Assembly: GCF_022605165.1 (NCBI RefSeq)
Contig: NC_063074.1
Coordinates: 523,501 to 587,500 of the forward strand
DNA: 64,000 bases
Source of the DNA: Purpureocillium takamizusanense
Taxonomy: Eukaryota > Ascomycota > Sordariomycetes > Hypocreales > Ophiocordycipitaceae
Direction of reading: 5' to 3'
Shown here: positions 33,148 to 42,352 of the stretch, piece by piece
Layout: the number at the start of each line of letters is the position of its first letter
How positions within the stretch are numbered: position 1 is the first letter of the stretch
Notes under the pieces: generated by a model
Seen by the model: only the letters and a program-made list of their open reading frames with translations
What the model was told of the DNA's origin: nothing
Database searches by the model: none
Position numbers and translations under genes: made by a program

Positions 33148-36100
33148 GGTGCTGGACTTGCGGGCGCAGTCTTGCTGCAGCGATAGTCGTCGCTTCTGGG
33201 CCATGCCAAGGCCAGTCGCCGGGCCAGTTCGCAATGGTCACAGCTTGACGGAGGCCGGCGACATGATACGACGACAGTTCTCGGCCGCGACAGCGATGCG
33301 ATGCAACGGCCAGCAAGAAGTGGTGGCAGCCCTGAGGACCTGTCTCGCGGCGGGTGTCGGAGGATCGACGGATCGTCTCTGCAGTACCGGACGCGCCCCG
33401 AAATGGCGAATCAAGGTCGAATGCAATGCAGACGTGGAGATTAGGGGGGCAGACACGAAATCGACAAGCGAGTCGCAGAGGCACTTCAGGATGAAGGTCG
33501 GAAGAGGAGAGTGGAGGTCTGATCCGGGACGGGATCGGACGAAGAAAATGAAGAGGAGAGACGGCACAGCCGGGGGGAGGCTAGTCGCAAGAGCTGGGGC
33601 GAAGCTGGAGGTGGTGGTGGAGGTGGTGGATGATGGATGGCATGGGTTGATGCCACCACCAAGCCATCACCTCAACTCACTTCGTCTCGCTGAGACCAGG
33701 CGCGGCCATGACGAGGATCTGCCAGCACTTGCAGCGGCGCCAGGGCCCGCCAACTCGGTCCAGGCAGCGGATGGGCTGAGCCGCCGAGGCGGGCAGGCGA
33801 CGACGACCCGGGGATGGGGTCGCTGGGACAAGCGCTGTGGGGTCCCGGCGGGGGGGGTCCTGTTGGTGGATAGGCCCGCAAGCGGTCGACAGAAAAAGCG
33901 GCACCGCGAAATTCCTCACCCTCTCTACCCTCTCTACCATAGACAGAACGGCGATAAAGGGCATTAAAAAAAAGGAAGGTATGATCGTCTTTAAGAACTT
34001 GGTTGATATCGTATTAAAAAGACGGCGATTTTTTATTGCTTTTATCGTTATTTTCGTAGAGGATTTCTGCGACGCTCCGATCGTCTCGCCCGTAAAGTTG
34101 CAATTGCGGTGCCGCTTATTCTGTCGACCGCTTGGCCCGGTGGCTGCTGGGAGGGAGGGTTGCGCCAGTGGACCCGACCCTTGTCGCTGCAGCTGGGCCG
34201 TGCGCGGACTTTGGCTTCAAGGTTCGCATTCCATGGTGGATGAGGGCTCGGGTCGTCCACTGCTGTTGGAGGAGGCGTAGCTGCTGAGCGCCTGGCCGTT
34301 CACTTCATCACTAATCCAAGAGACTCTTCCGCCTGGATTCCGCCATCATCAACCAGCTCTGCATGTGTCGAATCGCCACAGTAGACAACGGGAGGGCCCT
34401 TTGCCGGTCTGCCCCAAGCCACCTTCGTTCTCAGGAGGGTGACGGCGCTCCGCCAGCCACCTCAGGTGGGAGACTTGCTTGCACAGCACGGCCGGCCAGC
34501 GCTGTCGCTTCTTCTTCAGCCACGCCGATGATGGGCAGGCAGACAGGCAAGGTACTAAGTAGGTAGGTACGCTGTCGTCGAAGGGAACTGGAAACCCCTC
34601 GTCGGGCGAGGGCGGAAGTTGCCGTGGGCATTGAGCGGGCAGGCAAAGCAGCAGGCACACATCAAACGACAAAACAAACCCTCCCATGCACGACGACCTG
34701 CACGACCAGACAATGCGGCCAACCCAATCCCTGCCTACGCGCGACCTCTTGACTCAATGCGCCGCCACTGCAAAGGCAGCAGCTTCTGGGACGCCCAATC
34801 CAATCAAGTCCAGTACCCGACGCCGCCCATTGCGGCACAGGTTCAGCGCTTCCATTCGGCACCTGTCGCCGGGCACCTCATGAGGTTTCAGCAAGCCGCG
34901 TTGGAAATGCCGACCGCCCATGGAGTGGAGGCTTGAGCCTGTGGCGCGCAGCCAGATATCCCCCCCCCCCAAGGCAGGCACCGTGCCAGTGTCGTGTGGC
35001 TTTCCCATGTTCACTTCACGAGCGCCTCACCCACCTGAGCGTCCAAGATCGTTCTCTGTGCGGTCCTGGGGTGCTTCTAAAATTGCCTAAAGTCTGTAAG
35101 GCGGCATGGCATGCATGTCTCGTTGTGTTGGCGCGACGCAAACCCGCTGGCACTTACTTCATGGCATTGACGCGTTGCCCGGATCCAGCAGTCCGGTCTG
35201 CTTGGTGGTCTGCTCGCCGCCGGCATCCCTGTTCCCCGTCAGGGGGTCCGCCTCTTCGAGCACCAGTGGATGCCACCTGTGGATGCCACCACTGCCCCAC
35301 TCTCTCTCTCGTCAGCAGGTGCCATTGCTCCGAGGCACGGGCACGCTTATTTATTACTACCTACCGATTTAGGGTTCGCCGAGGATTGCATCGCACCTCG
35401 TCTATCGTCCCTTCTTCTCGCGCCTTCATCATCTTCGCACGACGACGATGGCGGTGGTGGTGGCGGCGAGTCTGTTGTGGTAGTACATGACTTTGTCCAC
35501 CTGGTGCATCCTGACCCAACGCAAGGGCGCTCGCGGTAACGGCGAGAGATTCCCGGGGACCCAGATAGATCCCCGGCAGCCGCAACCCCCCAACCTGGAA
35601 ATGCTGGTCAACCCCTCCCTCGCACCCGGCAGGGCTGTCAACGGGCACCAACCTAACCTGACCAACAACTTCAGTGCAGGTTGGACCCCGGAAGGGCTAG
35701 CGTTCTGCCAACGAATCAGCACCACGCCGCTCGCACCCTCCCGCTGTTGGTTCAACCTTTCTGTGGCACTCGTTGAAACGCGTCCCGACAAGCTGGGCCC
35801 GGCTCTCGACCCAAGGTGACGGGACCCCGATTTCGATTTGTTCATGGCGCCTTCTGCAACTCCCCCGGCCCGGAACCGACGCTTTTGAGCCTTTGTGACT
35901 TTGCCCGCCCACCTTTTGTGTCACCGCTGCCGCTCCACCGACTTTTTCCACTGCGAGTGCCGGTCAACCTGGGGAACCAACCCATACGTACTCGTATTGT
36001 CATGAGGCATGACCTGTTTTGCAAAGTACCTCGCGCATTTGATCCAGCCCAGGCTGTCTTCGCCAGTTGGAGTGTCACAGCGTCCCACAGCTAAGTCTTC

Positions 36101-36633
36101 TGGAGTCGGACCGTTAGCCTGTACGTAAATATAGGCTGTGGCCCACTTGTTACTCGTGACTACCAATGTGACCCGATCTCATGTTGTGCAACCTGGCAGA
36201 ACATGAGGCACTCGCAATGCAACATGATTTTTTCTCATGTGAGATAATTCGTGCTACTATAAGAAACACAAGAACTTGGGCATGTGCTACTCACTCGCTC
36301 CGGCCGGTGGCTCTTATACGGCACGATGCATCTCATTGTAGTCATTCCAGGAAGCGCAGTTTTCGAAACATGCCCTTTGCGGCTGTCAGGATCTACCTCT
36401 TCAGCCGCCTTTTTCTACGCCCTAGTATGCTTGCATGAATGCATATTTAGGATACACTCACTCCCAGACCACCAGAAAGGTCGGGTGAGAATGTCTATGG
36501 GTCCCGCCTGCCCCTCCCTCCCCCACCCCCTTTCATCTTGCCGTCTATAAATGGTATCTCAGCATCGTGACAGCCATAGCAATCAATAATCTCCTCGCGC
36601 GCATGCATAGATGCAAAGATTGTGTAACCAGCA
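33148..36633. other. Gene-free spacer of about 3.5 kb
   Basis: Between the methyltransferase start and the 3' end of the dehydratase gene. The ORFs seen (for example a 328-codon frame at 32981-33967 running antisense over the methyltransferase exon 1) show no domain and are low-complexity Arg/Gly/Pro. A compositional anomaly, an A/T-rich island, lies at about 33963-34075. A TATAAAT sequence at about 36545 on the plus strand has no gene behind it. Confidence 0.55.
33963..34075. other. A/T-rich island
   Basis: About 110 bp rich in A/T (several A and T homopolymers, such as TTAAAAAAAAGG and GATTTTTTATTGC) stands out in GC-rich flanks. It has no coding signal. It could be a regulatory or replication-linked AT patch, or inserted DNA of other origin; the sequence alone does not decide. 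Confidence 0.45.
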
Positions 36634-38094
36634 TCAGTATCTCCCATTCGTCTCGGCATCAGTCTTCTTCACTGTCGTGTGGCACTCATCACCGGGCTGC
36701 GGCGGCTCGTCCTTCATGGAGTGGTCGTCGTCTGGCATAATCTCGCCTTGGCTGACAGTCGGGAAAGGAGTAAGGACATGGCTAATGTCACCCCACCATA
36801 GCTCTCCAAACTGCCGATACCAGTCGACTGTCGTTTGAAGTCCCTCTTGGAGTGACGTTTTCTGCTCCCAGCCCAGCTTACGAAGTTTGGTACCGTCGAC
36901 GGCGTACCGACGGTCGTTGAACGGCCTGTCCTTGGTGTACTTGATCCATTTGCGGAAACGGTTGGGGTCGTCCATGTCGACCTCCATTGCATCGAGTATC
37001 TTGTGGCTGAGTTCGAGGTTGGAAACCTCGTCAGCGGAACCGACGTTATACACGTGTCCAACCTGACCCTTGTGCAGGATGGTATCAAAGGCATCCGCCG
37101 CGTCTCCAGCGTAGAGATATCGACGCGTAGGTCGCCCATCACCGTGCAAGACAACAGGGCGACCCCTGCCAAGAAGACAAGCGAACTTTGGAATGATCTC
37201 TACTGCGAATCAGCATGTGATCATGGCCAGTCATTGTCTCGGGCAACAACTAGGCAGGACGTACTTTCGGGATATTGGTGAGGTCCATATACGTTGTTAC
37301 TGCGTACAATAATGGTCGGCAGCTTGAAACTCTTTAGGTATGAGTGGACAAGCATCTCGGCGGCCGCCTTACTCGCGGCGTAAGGATTGGTGGGAGCAAG
37401 GATGCTCGACTCATGTAACTCATCGTCTCCTTCCTTGACCTCGCCGTAGACCTCATCGGTAGAGACATGGATGAAGCGCTTGATGCAAGCCTTTTTGGCA
37501 CTCTCCAGAAGGACGTGGGTGCCGTAGACGTTGGCGTGCGTGAAGCTGTAGGAGTTTCCGAAGCTCAAATCGACGTGTGACTGGGCCGCGAAATGGAGCA
37601 CGGTGTCGATTTCATGACGCTCCATGCAGTCCAGGACCTCGGGGGGGTTGGTGAGGTCGCCATGATAGAAGGTAAAGTTGCGCTTGTCGTTGAGAGTCCT
37701 GGTATTGTTCAAGGAGGAGCAGTAGTCGAGCTTGTCGAAGGAGACTATGTTGTAGGCCTCAGGGTAGGTGAGTGTGAAGTGGCGGACGACCCAAGATGCA
37801 CTGCACGATCAGGTCAATTTGCATCTCACAGCACTGAACGGATGGACTCACATGAATCCAGCACCACCAGTGATCATGATATTACGGACGCCGGGTCGCG
37901 GCTCGAATTCCGTCGTACCCTTCAGAACTGGGGCACGTTTCCAGACATCCGGTTCCTGTGAATATGAGTGGTAGCCGTTGGCGGCGTTGACAGCCCCTGC
38001 AAGTCCAGCCCAATGCCACCGTCGTCAGCCCAGCCAGCGCCCATGCATAGAAGAAGGCTCAGCGCCGATAAAGGGCGCACGCACCGTAGGTCAT
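36634..38094 (-). CDS. UDP/dTDP-glucose 4,6-dehydratase (extended SDR family)
   Basis: NAD-dependent dehydratase converting an NDP-glucose to the 4-keto-6-deoxy sugar, the first step to rhamnose-type sugars; 418 residues. Exons are 38094-38085, 37996-37852, 37800-37265 and 37199-36634. The first coding exon is only 10 nt (ATGACCTACG before a GTGCGT donor) and yields the N-terminus MTYGAVNAANGYHSYSQEPD. The Rossmann motif GGAGFI is at residues 47-52. STDEVYG carries the family's Asp-Glu pair, and NPYAASKAA holds the catalytic Tyr-x3-Lys. [20 protein letters not shown] crosses intron 3 cleanly. Fungal homologues such as the Botrytis enzyme act on UDP-glucose, so that substrate is the likelier one. 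The C-terminal 30 residues are acidic and variable. Expected in the cytosol. Confidence 0.92.
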
Positions 38095-39343
38095 TCTGCC
38101 TGTTGCGCGTTGCTGGCTCACACACGGCGTCATCGACGAAGCCCGGGCAGGTCGTCGTCTGGGCTGGTGATGTGGGACTCTGCTGTGCAGCCGTTGGAGG
38201 AGCCTGCGTGTCATAACGGCACGGATGCGAGTTGCGAGTCCTTGCGACCTGGCGCGTCAGAGAGAGAGACGGAAGGCGCGCCTGGTGCCGATCAGTGAGG
38301 TGCGGCACTCGAAGGGCACAATCCTGGGCAGGAGCCTGCGTCACTGGCGGAGGCAAGCGCTTGCACGGGTAAGAGCGCCTGAGCCTACCAAGATTTCGGA
38401 ATTTGGTTTCTGTGATCTGCAGAGCGCAGCCTCTGGCCGAGCCGGCCAGTCGACGACGAAGATATCGACGGACACCGCGAAGTCATGCAGACTGGTGCGG
38501 ATAGGCTCTGCACGTCGCCTGGGATGACGTCCGCACTGCAGTCAAGCCTAGCTCGCTCTCCAATAAACGCCGTTTCCCCCTGCGTGGCGCAACGGTCTCA
38601 ACTCTGTGGCGCCCAGTGCCTCGTGTGACTTTCGGCCGCCAGTGAGGCCAGGTGGGTCCTTCAGAAGTGCGGGAAGGCGAAAGCGCTGTAGCTACGGGCA
38701 TGGGGATTGGTGCGGGGGGCGTCACCAACACCAACCACTTCATCTCTGATACGTCGTATTTGGGGTCCTGGATTCAACGTCGGCTTATGAAACAAGAACC
38801 ACGAATTACGAGAATGATCAGGTACAAGTAAGCACGAGTAGATGGGCGGAGGGACCATTGCAACTCGCGTGTTTGAGAGGGAGACGCTTTGTGCATTCGT
38901 GGTTCTCTTTCCATGACTAAATTACCTAGTAGATTGGTACTTCGTATACTGTACGAAGTACAGTTGGTGCGTAGATGCCTCAACGTACCTTTTCATCCTA
39001 GGTGCTCCTTCTTCTATCCATGGCACGGCCAATCTAAGGCAGCCGCATGCGACCTGCGGTGTGCAGCAGCGGCTGCTGCCAACGCCGCAGTGCTTTTACT
39101 CTTTGCAGGGCTTGGCAAAAGCGACCGACGCAAACCAGAGACTTGGGCTATCTCTTGGGCTGTTCCAAGCCTCTTCCAGCCGTCGATGACTGTCCAGCGT
39201 CACTTCATGCGCTTGCTTTTCTGCGACAAAACAAACCATCTCCGATCCACATTGGGTATCAGTTCGCTGTTCCGCGCCAAGCTTGATCTGAGTTTCAGCT
39301 CCATACAATCTGGCGCTTCCAGAATTCCCGGGTCGAAAACAAG
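38095..39343. other. Divergent intergenic region (about 1.25 kb)
   Basis: Shared upstream region of the dehydratase gene (minus) and the transporter-like gene (plus). No supported gene. Contains the long near-palindrome centred at about 38949 built from two TACTTCGTA-type elements. Confidence 0.6.
38937..38961. repeat. Palindromic element with two inverted TACTTCGTA copies
   Basis: GTACTTCGTATAC is followed by GTACGAAGTAC, so two TACTTCGTA-type nonamers face each other within 25 bp and can form a hairpin or cruciform. It lies in the divergent spacer 400 bp upstream of the transporter-like gene. The first 18 bases recur exactly at 59941-59958. Confidence 0.75.
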
Positions 39344-40503
39344 ATGGGTGCTGGCGCTGGCGATGGTGACAGTGCCGTCGACTCGGAGCTGCTCGCACAG
39401 CCGAAGGACAGCACTTGCGAGCCTGTCAATTTTCACGCCGGTCTCGCATGGATGGCTGTGAATACCTTCGCGACAGTCGGCATTGTATGGCTGTCACCAC
39501 TGAAACTATGTGCTTGAGACCGATTGTCCACTGACACCGGCTGTAGGTCTTCACCAACAAAGCCATTTTCTCTGACCCGTCGTGGAGGCGGTGCCAGCTT
39601 TCCTTCGCCTCGTTCCATTTTCTCCTCACTTGGATCACACTGTTTGTGCTCTCCAGGCCAGCATTCTCCTACTTCGTTCCACGACGAGCTTCTTTGCAGC
39701 ACTTGCTGCCGCTCGCGATCACCATGTGCCTGAATGTCATTCTCCCAAATCTCTCACTGGCGTACTCTTCCATCACATTCTACCAAGTTGCGCGCATTCT
39801 TCTCACGCCCACTGTTGCAGCCATGAACTATGTCTTGCACGGTTCCAAGCTTCCGTGGCTCGCCGTTGCAGCTCTTTTCCCTGCGTGCTTAGGCGTCGGA
39901 ATGGTGTCCTAGTACGACTCCATCCCAACAAACGACGCAAACATCAAGACGACATCGCAACTCGGCATCATCTTCTCCTTTAGCGGCATTTTTGCCTCAT
40001 CCCTCTACACAGTGTGGATTGCGAGCTACCATCGCAAGTTGCAAATGACCAGCATGCAGCTGCTATACACCCAGGCCCCCGTTGCCTCTGTTTTGCTTCT
40101 CTACGCGGTTCCGTTTGTTGACAGCTTCCCACACTGGATTGATGTTCCGGGTCACAGATGGTTCATGATCGGTTTAGTACGACCCAATATACTGTCGTAT
40201 TGGTCAGCTGCTGATCATTACAGTCGGGTGGCTTCGCTGCCCTCATCAATCTTTCACAGTTCTTCATCGTTGCACAGGCCGGCCCGGTCTCGAGCACTGT
40301 AGTTGGACACCTAAAGACATGCACGATAGTCGCAATAGGTTGGATAACATCCGGAAGAACCTTGGAAGACAAGGCCATGGCCGGTGTAGTTGTTGCTATA
40401 TTTGGTATTATCGCGTGAGTGTTGCCACCTGCAACCATTGTCCGCGCTGACATACGCCAGGTATTCCGTCGCCATGCTCGAGCACAACAGCAAGCTTCAT
40501 TGA
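39344..40503 (+). pseudogene. DMT-superfamily (triose-phosphate/nucleotide-sugar type) transporter interrupted by one TAG
   Basis: Polytopic membrane transporter-like gene with exons 39344-39484, 39547-40176, 40224-40414 and 40461-40503, which keep one frame of 335 codons with the terminal stop. Residues such as VFTNKAIFSDPSW, SSITFYQVARILLTPTVA, SSLYTVWIASYHRKLQ and GPVSSTVVGHLKTC are typical of the TPT/DUF250 branch that moves sugar phosphates or nucleotide sugars across Golgi or ER membranes. Codon 169 is TAG (39910-39912), where relatives have Tyr (GMVSYYDS), so a single C-to-G change explains it. All splice sites and later codons remain intact. It may be a very young pseudogene, a read error, or a transcript rescued by RNA editing. 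The substrate cannot be named. Confidence 0.82.
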
Positions 40504-40754
40504 CCTGTTCTCGTTCCGTCGCGAGTTAGGCGTATTTTCCGGCTAAGTTGAAGTTCGTGGCATTAAAATCGGACATGATAGAAGTCGTTGATGGCATAAT
40601 GGGTTGTAAACACACAGTTCAGTTGAGTTTCAACATTTGCCAATACTTTGAAAACAAAATGATTGCCGGAATCTTTCTGGCCATTAAAAAATGCTGGACC
40701 AGATCGCTCCAAGACGCCAATTACACAGTGCATATGCCTGCCGTCCAACGCGAA

Positions 40755-42002
40755 TTACAGGTTGAAGCGCTTGCGATCCTTCTCCATCTTGGCCTTCCAT
40801 TCCCATTGTGTGGCGTCGCTCCCTTCGCTTCCCGCCCGCCCGATGCCCTTATCTACCCTTCTTAGCTTCAGGGTGAATCGCGGGCCCAGTTCCTGCAGAC
40901 CGACTCGGAGGCCCTCCACTCCTTTGACCTCCTTGCCGTCTGCGCCAACGATGTTCTTTTCCGTCGTGCGCTTTTCTCGGAAAACGTAGCGATGGCGACG
41001 GAGGAAGATAAAATCGCGCTGGCAATGCAAGGTCACGACCTGTCGGCCCTGAAACTCGGGCTGCGGCGGGAAGAGCGTCTGGAACATCTTTGCCGTGAGG
41101 TAGCCCAACGGCGTCTTGAAATTATTGAGAATAAGCTCAGGGTAATGGTTGGTAGGGTTGCCGTGGCCGGGAAGTTTCTTGCCCTCGACCCAACTCGAGA
41201 TACTGAAGTGGAACGTCGGGCCGGAGGGGAGGTGTACAATGGACATGCCTGTAGGCTTCTTGAGGTCCTCCTTGATGAGGACGACTGCTGTGTAGTCGCG
41301 ATTCGTCGCAAACTTGCAAATCTCGCGCAGGGAGTACTTGTAAGCGTAGCGGTGGCCCGAGCGGCGAATGTATGTCGTGTTGGGGAACAGGGTTGAGATG
41401 AGCTGCGCCTCGTCGTGGATTGTGGAATTAAGGGACGTGGTGACGAGTATCTTAGGCGTCGGGGGCGGAACGTCAGAGAAGAGTGAGGGGAACTTGAGCG
41501 CGAGTGAGGAAGGAGTCAGGTCAAGGTTCGTGCTCGTCGTGGATGGGGCAATGCTGTTGTCTCGCGCCGCGCGCTTCTCCCGCTGCCGCTCCCTCGCGGC
41601 TTGCCGATCCTCATCGTCCTCGTCGTCCGTATCCAGCATACTGTCGTTATCGCCATCATCGTTTTCGCTTTCTGCGTCCTTCATCTCTGCGTCCAACGCA
41701 GCCTGCTCCTCGGCCTCGGCTTCCGCAATGCGCCGCTTCCTCAGCTGTTCCAGGTCCACGACTGCGCCGAGGCTGTCATCGTCGCCGTCGTCCCACACTC
41801 GCTTCTCGTCCAATGTGACAGCCCTGTTCTTTGCCAGTCGCGCAGCTTTCAGTGATGGGTCGCGGCTTTCTTCCTTCTTGCGACGATGCCGCTCCTCATG
41901 ACGCTCCTTGTCCTTCGCCTTCTTGTGCTGGACGAAGAGTTCTTGTCGCTTGAGCTTGTTGGCAGCCTTGAGCGCCTGAACAGGCGGTTTTGTGAAGCCC
42001 AT
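40755..42002 (-). CDS. RPF1: Ribosome production factor 1 (Brix-domain protein)
   Basis: Nucleolar assembly factor for the 60S subunit; Brix proteins bind pre-rRNA, and yeast Rpf1 acts in pre-60S particles and 27S processing. Single exon of 415 residues, usual for the family. The N-terminal 170 residues are highly charged: a Lys/Arg-rich helix (AANKLKRQELFVQHKKAKDKER) and then an acidic block (DDEDDEDRQ) preceding a basic one. The Brix domain runs from about residue 180 to 385, with PKILVTTSLNST, RRSGHRYAYKYSLREICKFA, LPSGPTFHFSIS and the closing RDFIFLRRHRYVFREK with ELGPRFTLKLRRV. It ends in a basic tail. It shares a 350-bp divergent promoter with NOC3. The start ATG is the only one that supplies the conserved N-terminus MGFTKPPVQALKAANKLKRQ. 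Confidence 0.95.
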   Translation of the reverse strand: MGFTKPPVQALKAANKLKRQELFVQHKKAKDKERHEERHRRKKEESRDPSLKAARLAKNRAVTLDEKRVWDDGDDDSLGAVVDLEQLRKRRIAEAEAEEQAALDAEMKDAESENDDGDNDSMLDTDDEDDEDRQAARERQREKRAARDNSIAPSTTSTNLDLTPSSLALKFPSLFSDVPPPTPKILVTTSLNSTIHDEAQLISTLFPNTTYIRRSGHRYAYKYSLREICKFATNRDYTAVVLIKEDLKKPTGMSIVHLPSGPTFHFSISSWVEGKKLPGHGNPTNHYPELILNNFKTPLGYLTAKMFQTLFPPQPEFQGRQVVTLHCQRDFIFLRRHRYVFREKRTTEKNIVGADGKEVKGVEGLRVGLQELGPRFTLKLRRVDKGIGRAGSEGSDATQWEWKAKMEKDRKRFNL

Positions 42003-42352
42003 CGTTTCGTCAAGCAGATCAAGCTTCCAATCGGTCGCTTGATGTATATTTCACTGCTGTCGGTCGCTCTCAATGCTGGTAGCAATGCACGGGACAGTGC
42101 AGAGATACGGCGACGAAATTCCAAGCCAACCTCGAAATTTTGGCCCGACGGAGGGGCATTGGTAGCCTCTAACAAAGTGGCAGAAAATTCCAAAATTTTG
42201 GCGGTGAGCGGCCAGGGTGGCCTGCCATTGGTGTTCGCGACTATCAAACTCCACTTCGTCCAGAGGTCCAGGGTCCCAGAAAGACATTTCTTCAGGACGA
42301 TTAGCCATCACAGTCACGACAATCAAGCTAGGCGCGGCACAGAGAAACCAAA
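42003..42352. promoter_or_regulatory. Bidirectional RPF1/NOC3 promoter with RRPE-like elements
   Basis: The 350 bp between the two start codons must hold both promoters. It contains a perfect palindrome CCAAAATTTTGG at 42190-42201 and a near-copy CGAAATTTTGGCC at 42133-42145. Their AAAATTTT/AAATTTT core matches the ribosomal RNA processing element (RRPE) known from yeast ribosome-biogenesis promoters. Because the core is palindromic it could serve both genes. Function is inferred from motif and context. Confidence 0.65.

Noticed and set aside
32981..33967. 328-codon plus-strand ORF
   Set aside because: Runs antisense over exon 1 of the methyltransferase gene and is low-complexity Arg/Gly without a domain.
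36543..36553. CTATAAATGG resembling a TATA box
   Set aside because: No gene starts downstream on the plus strand before the minus-strand dehydratase.
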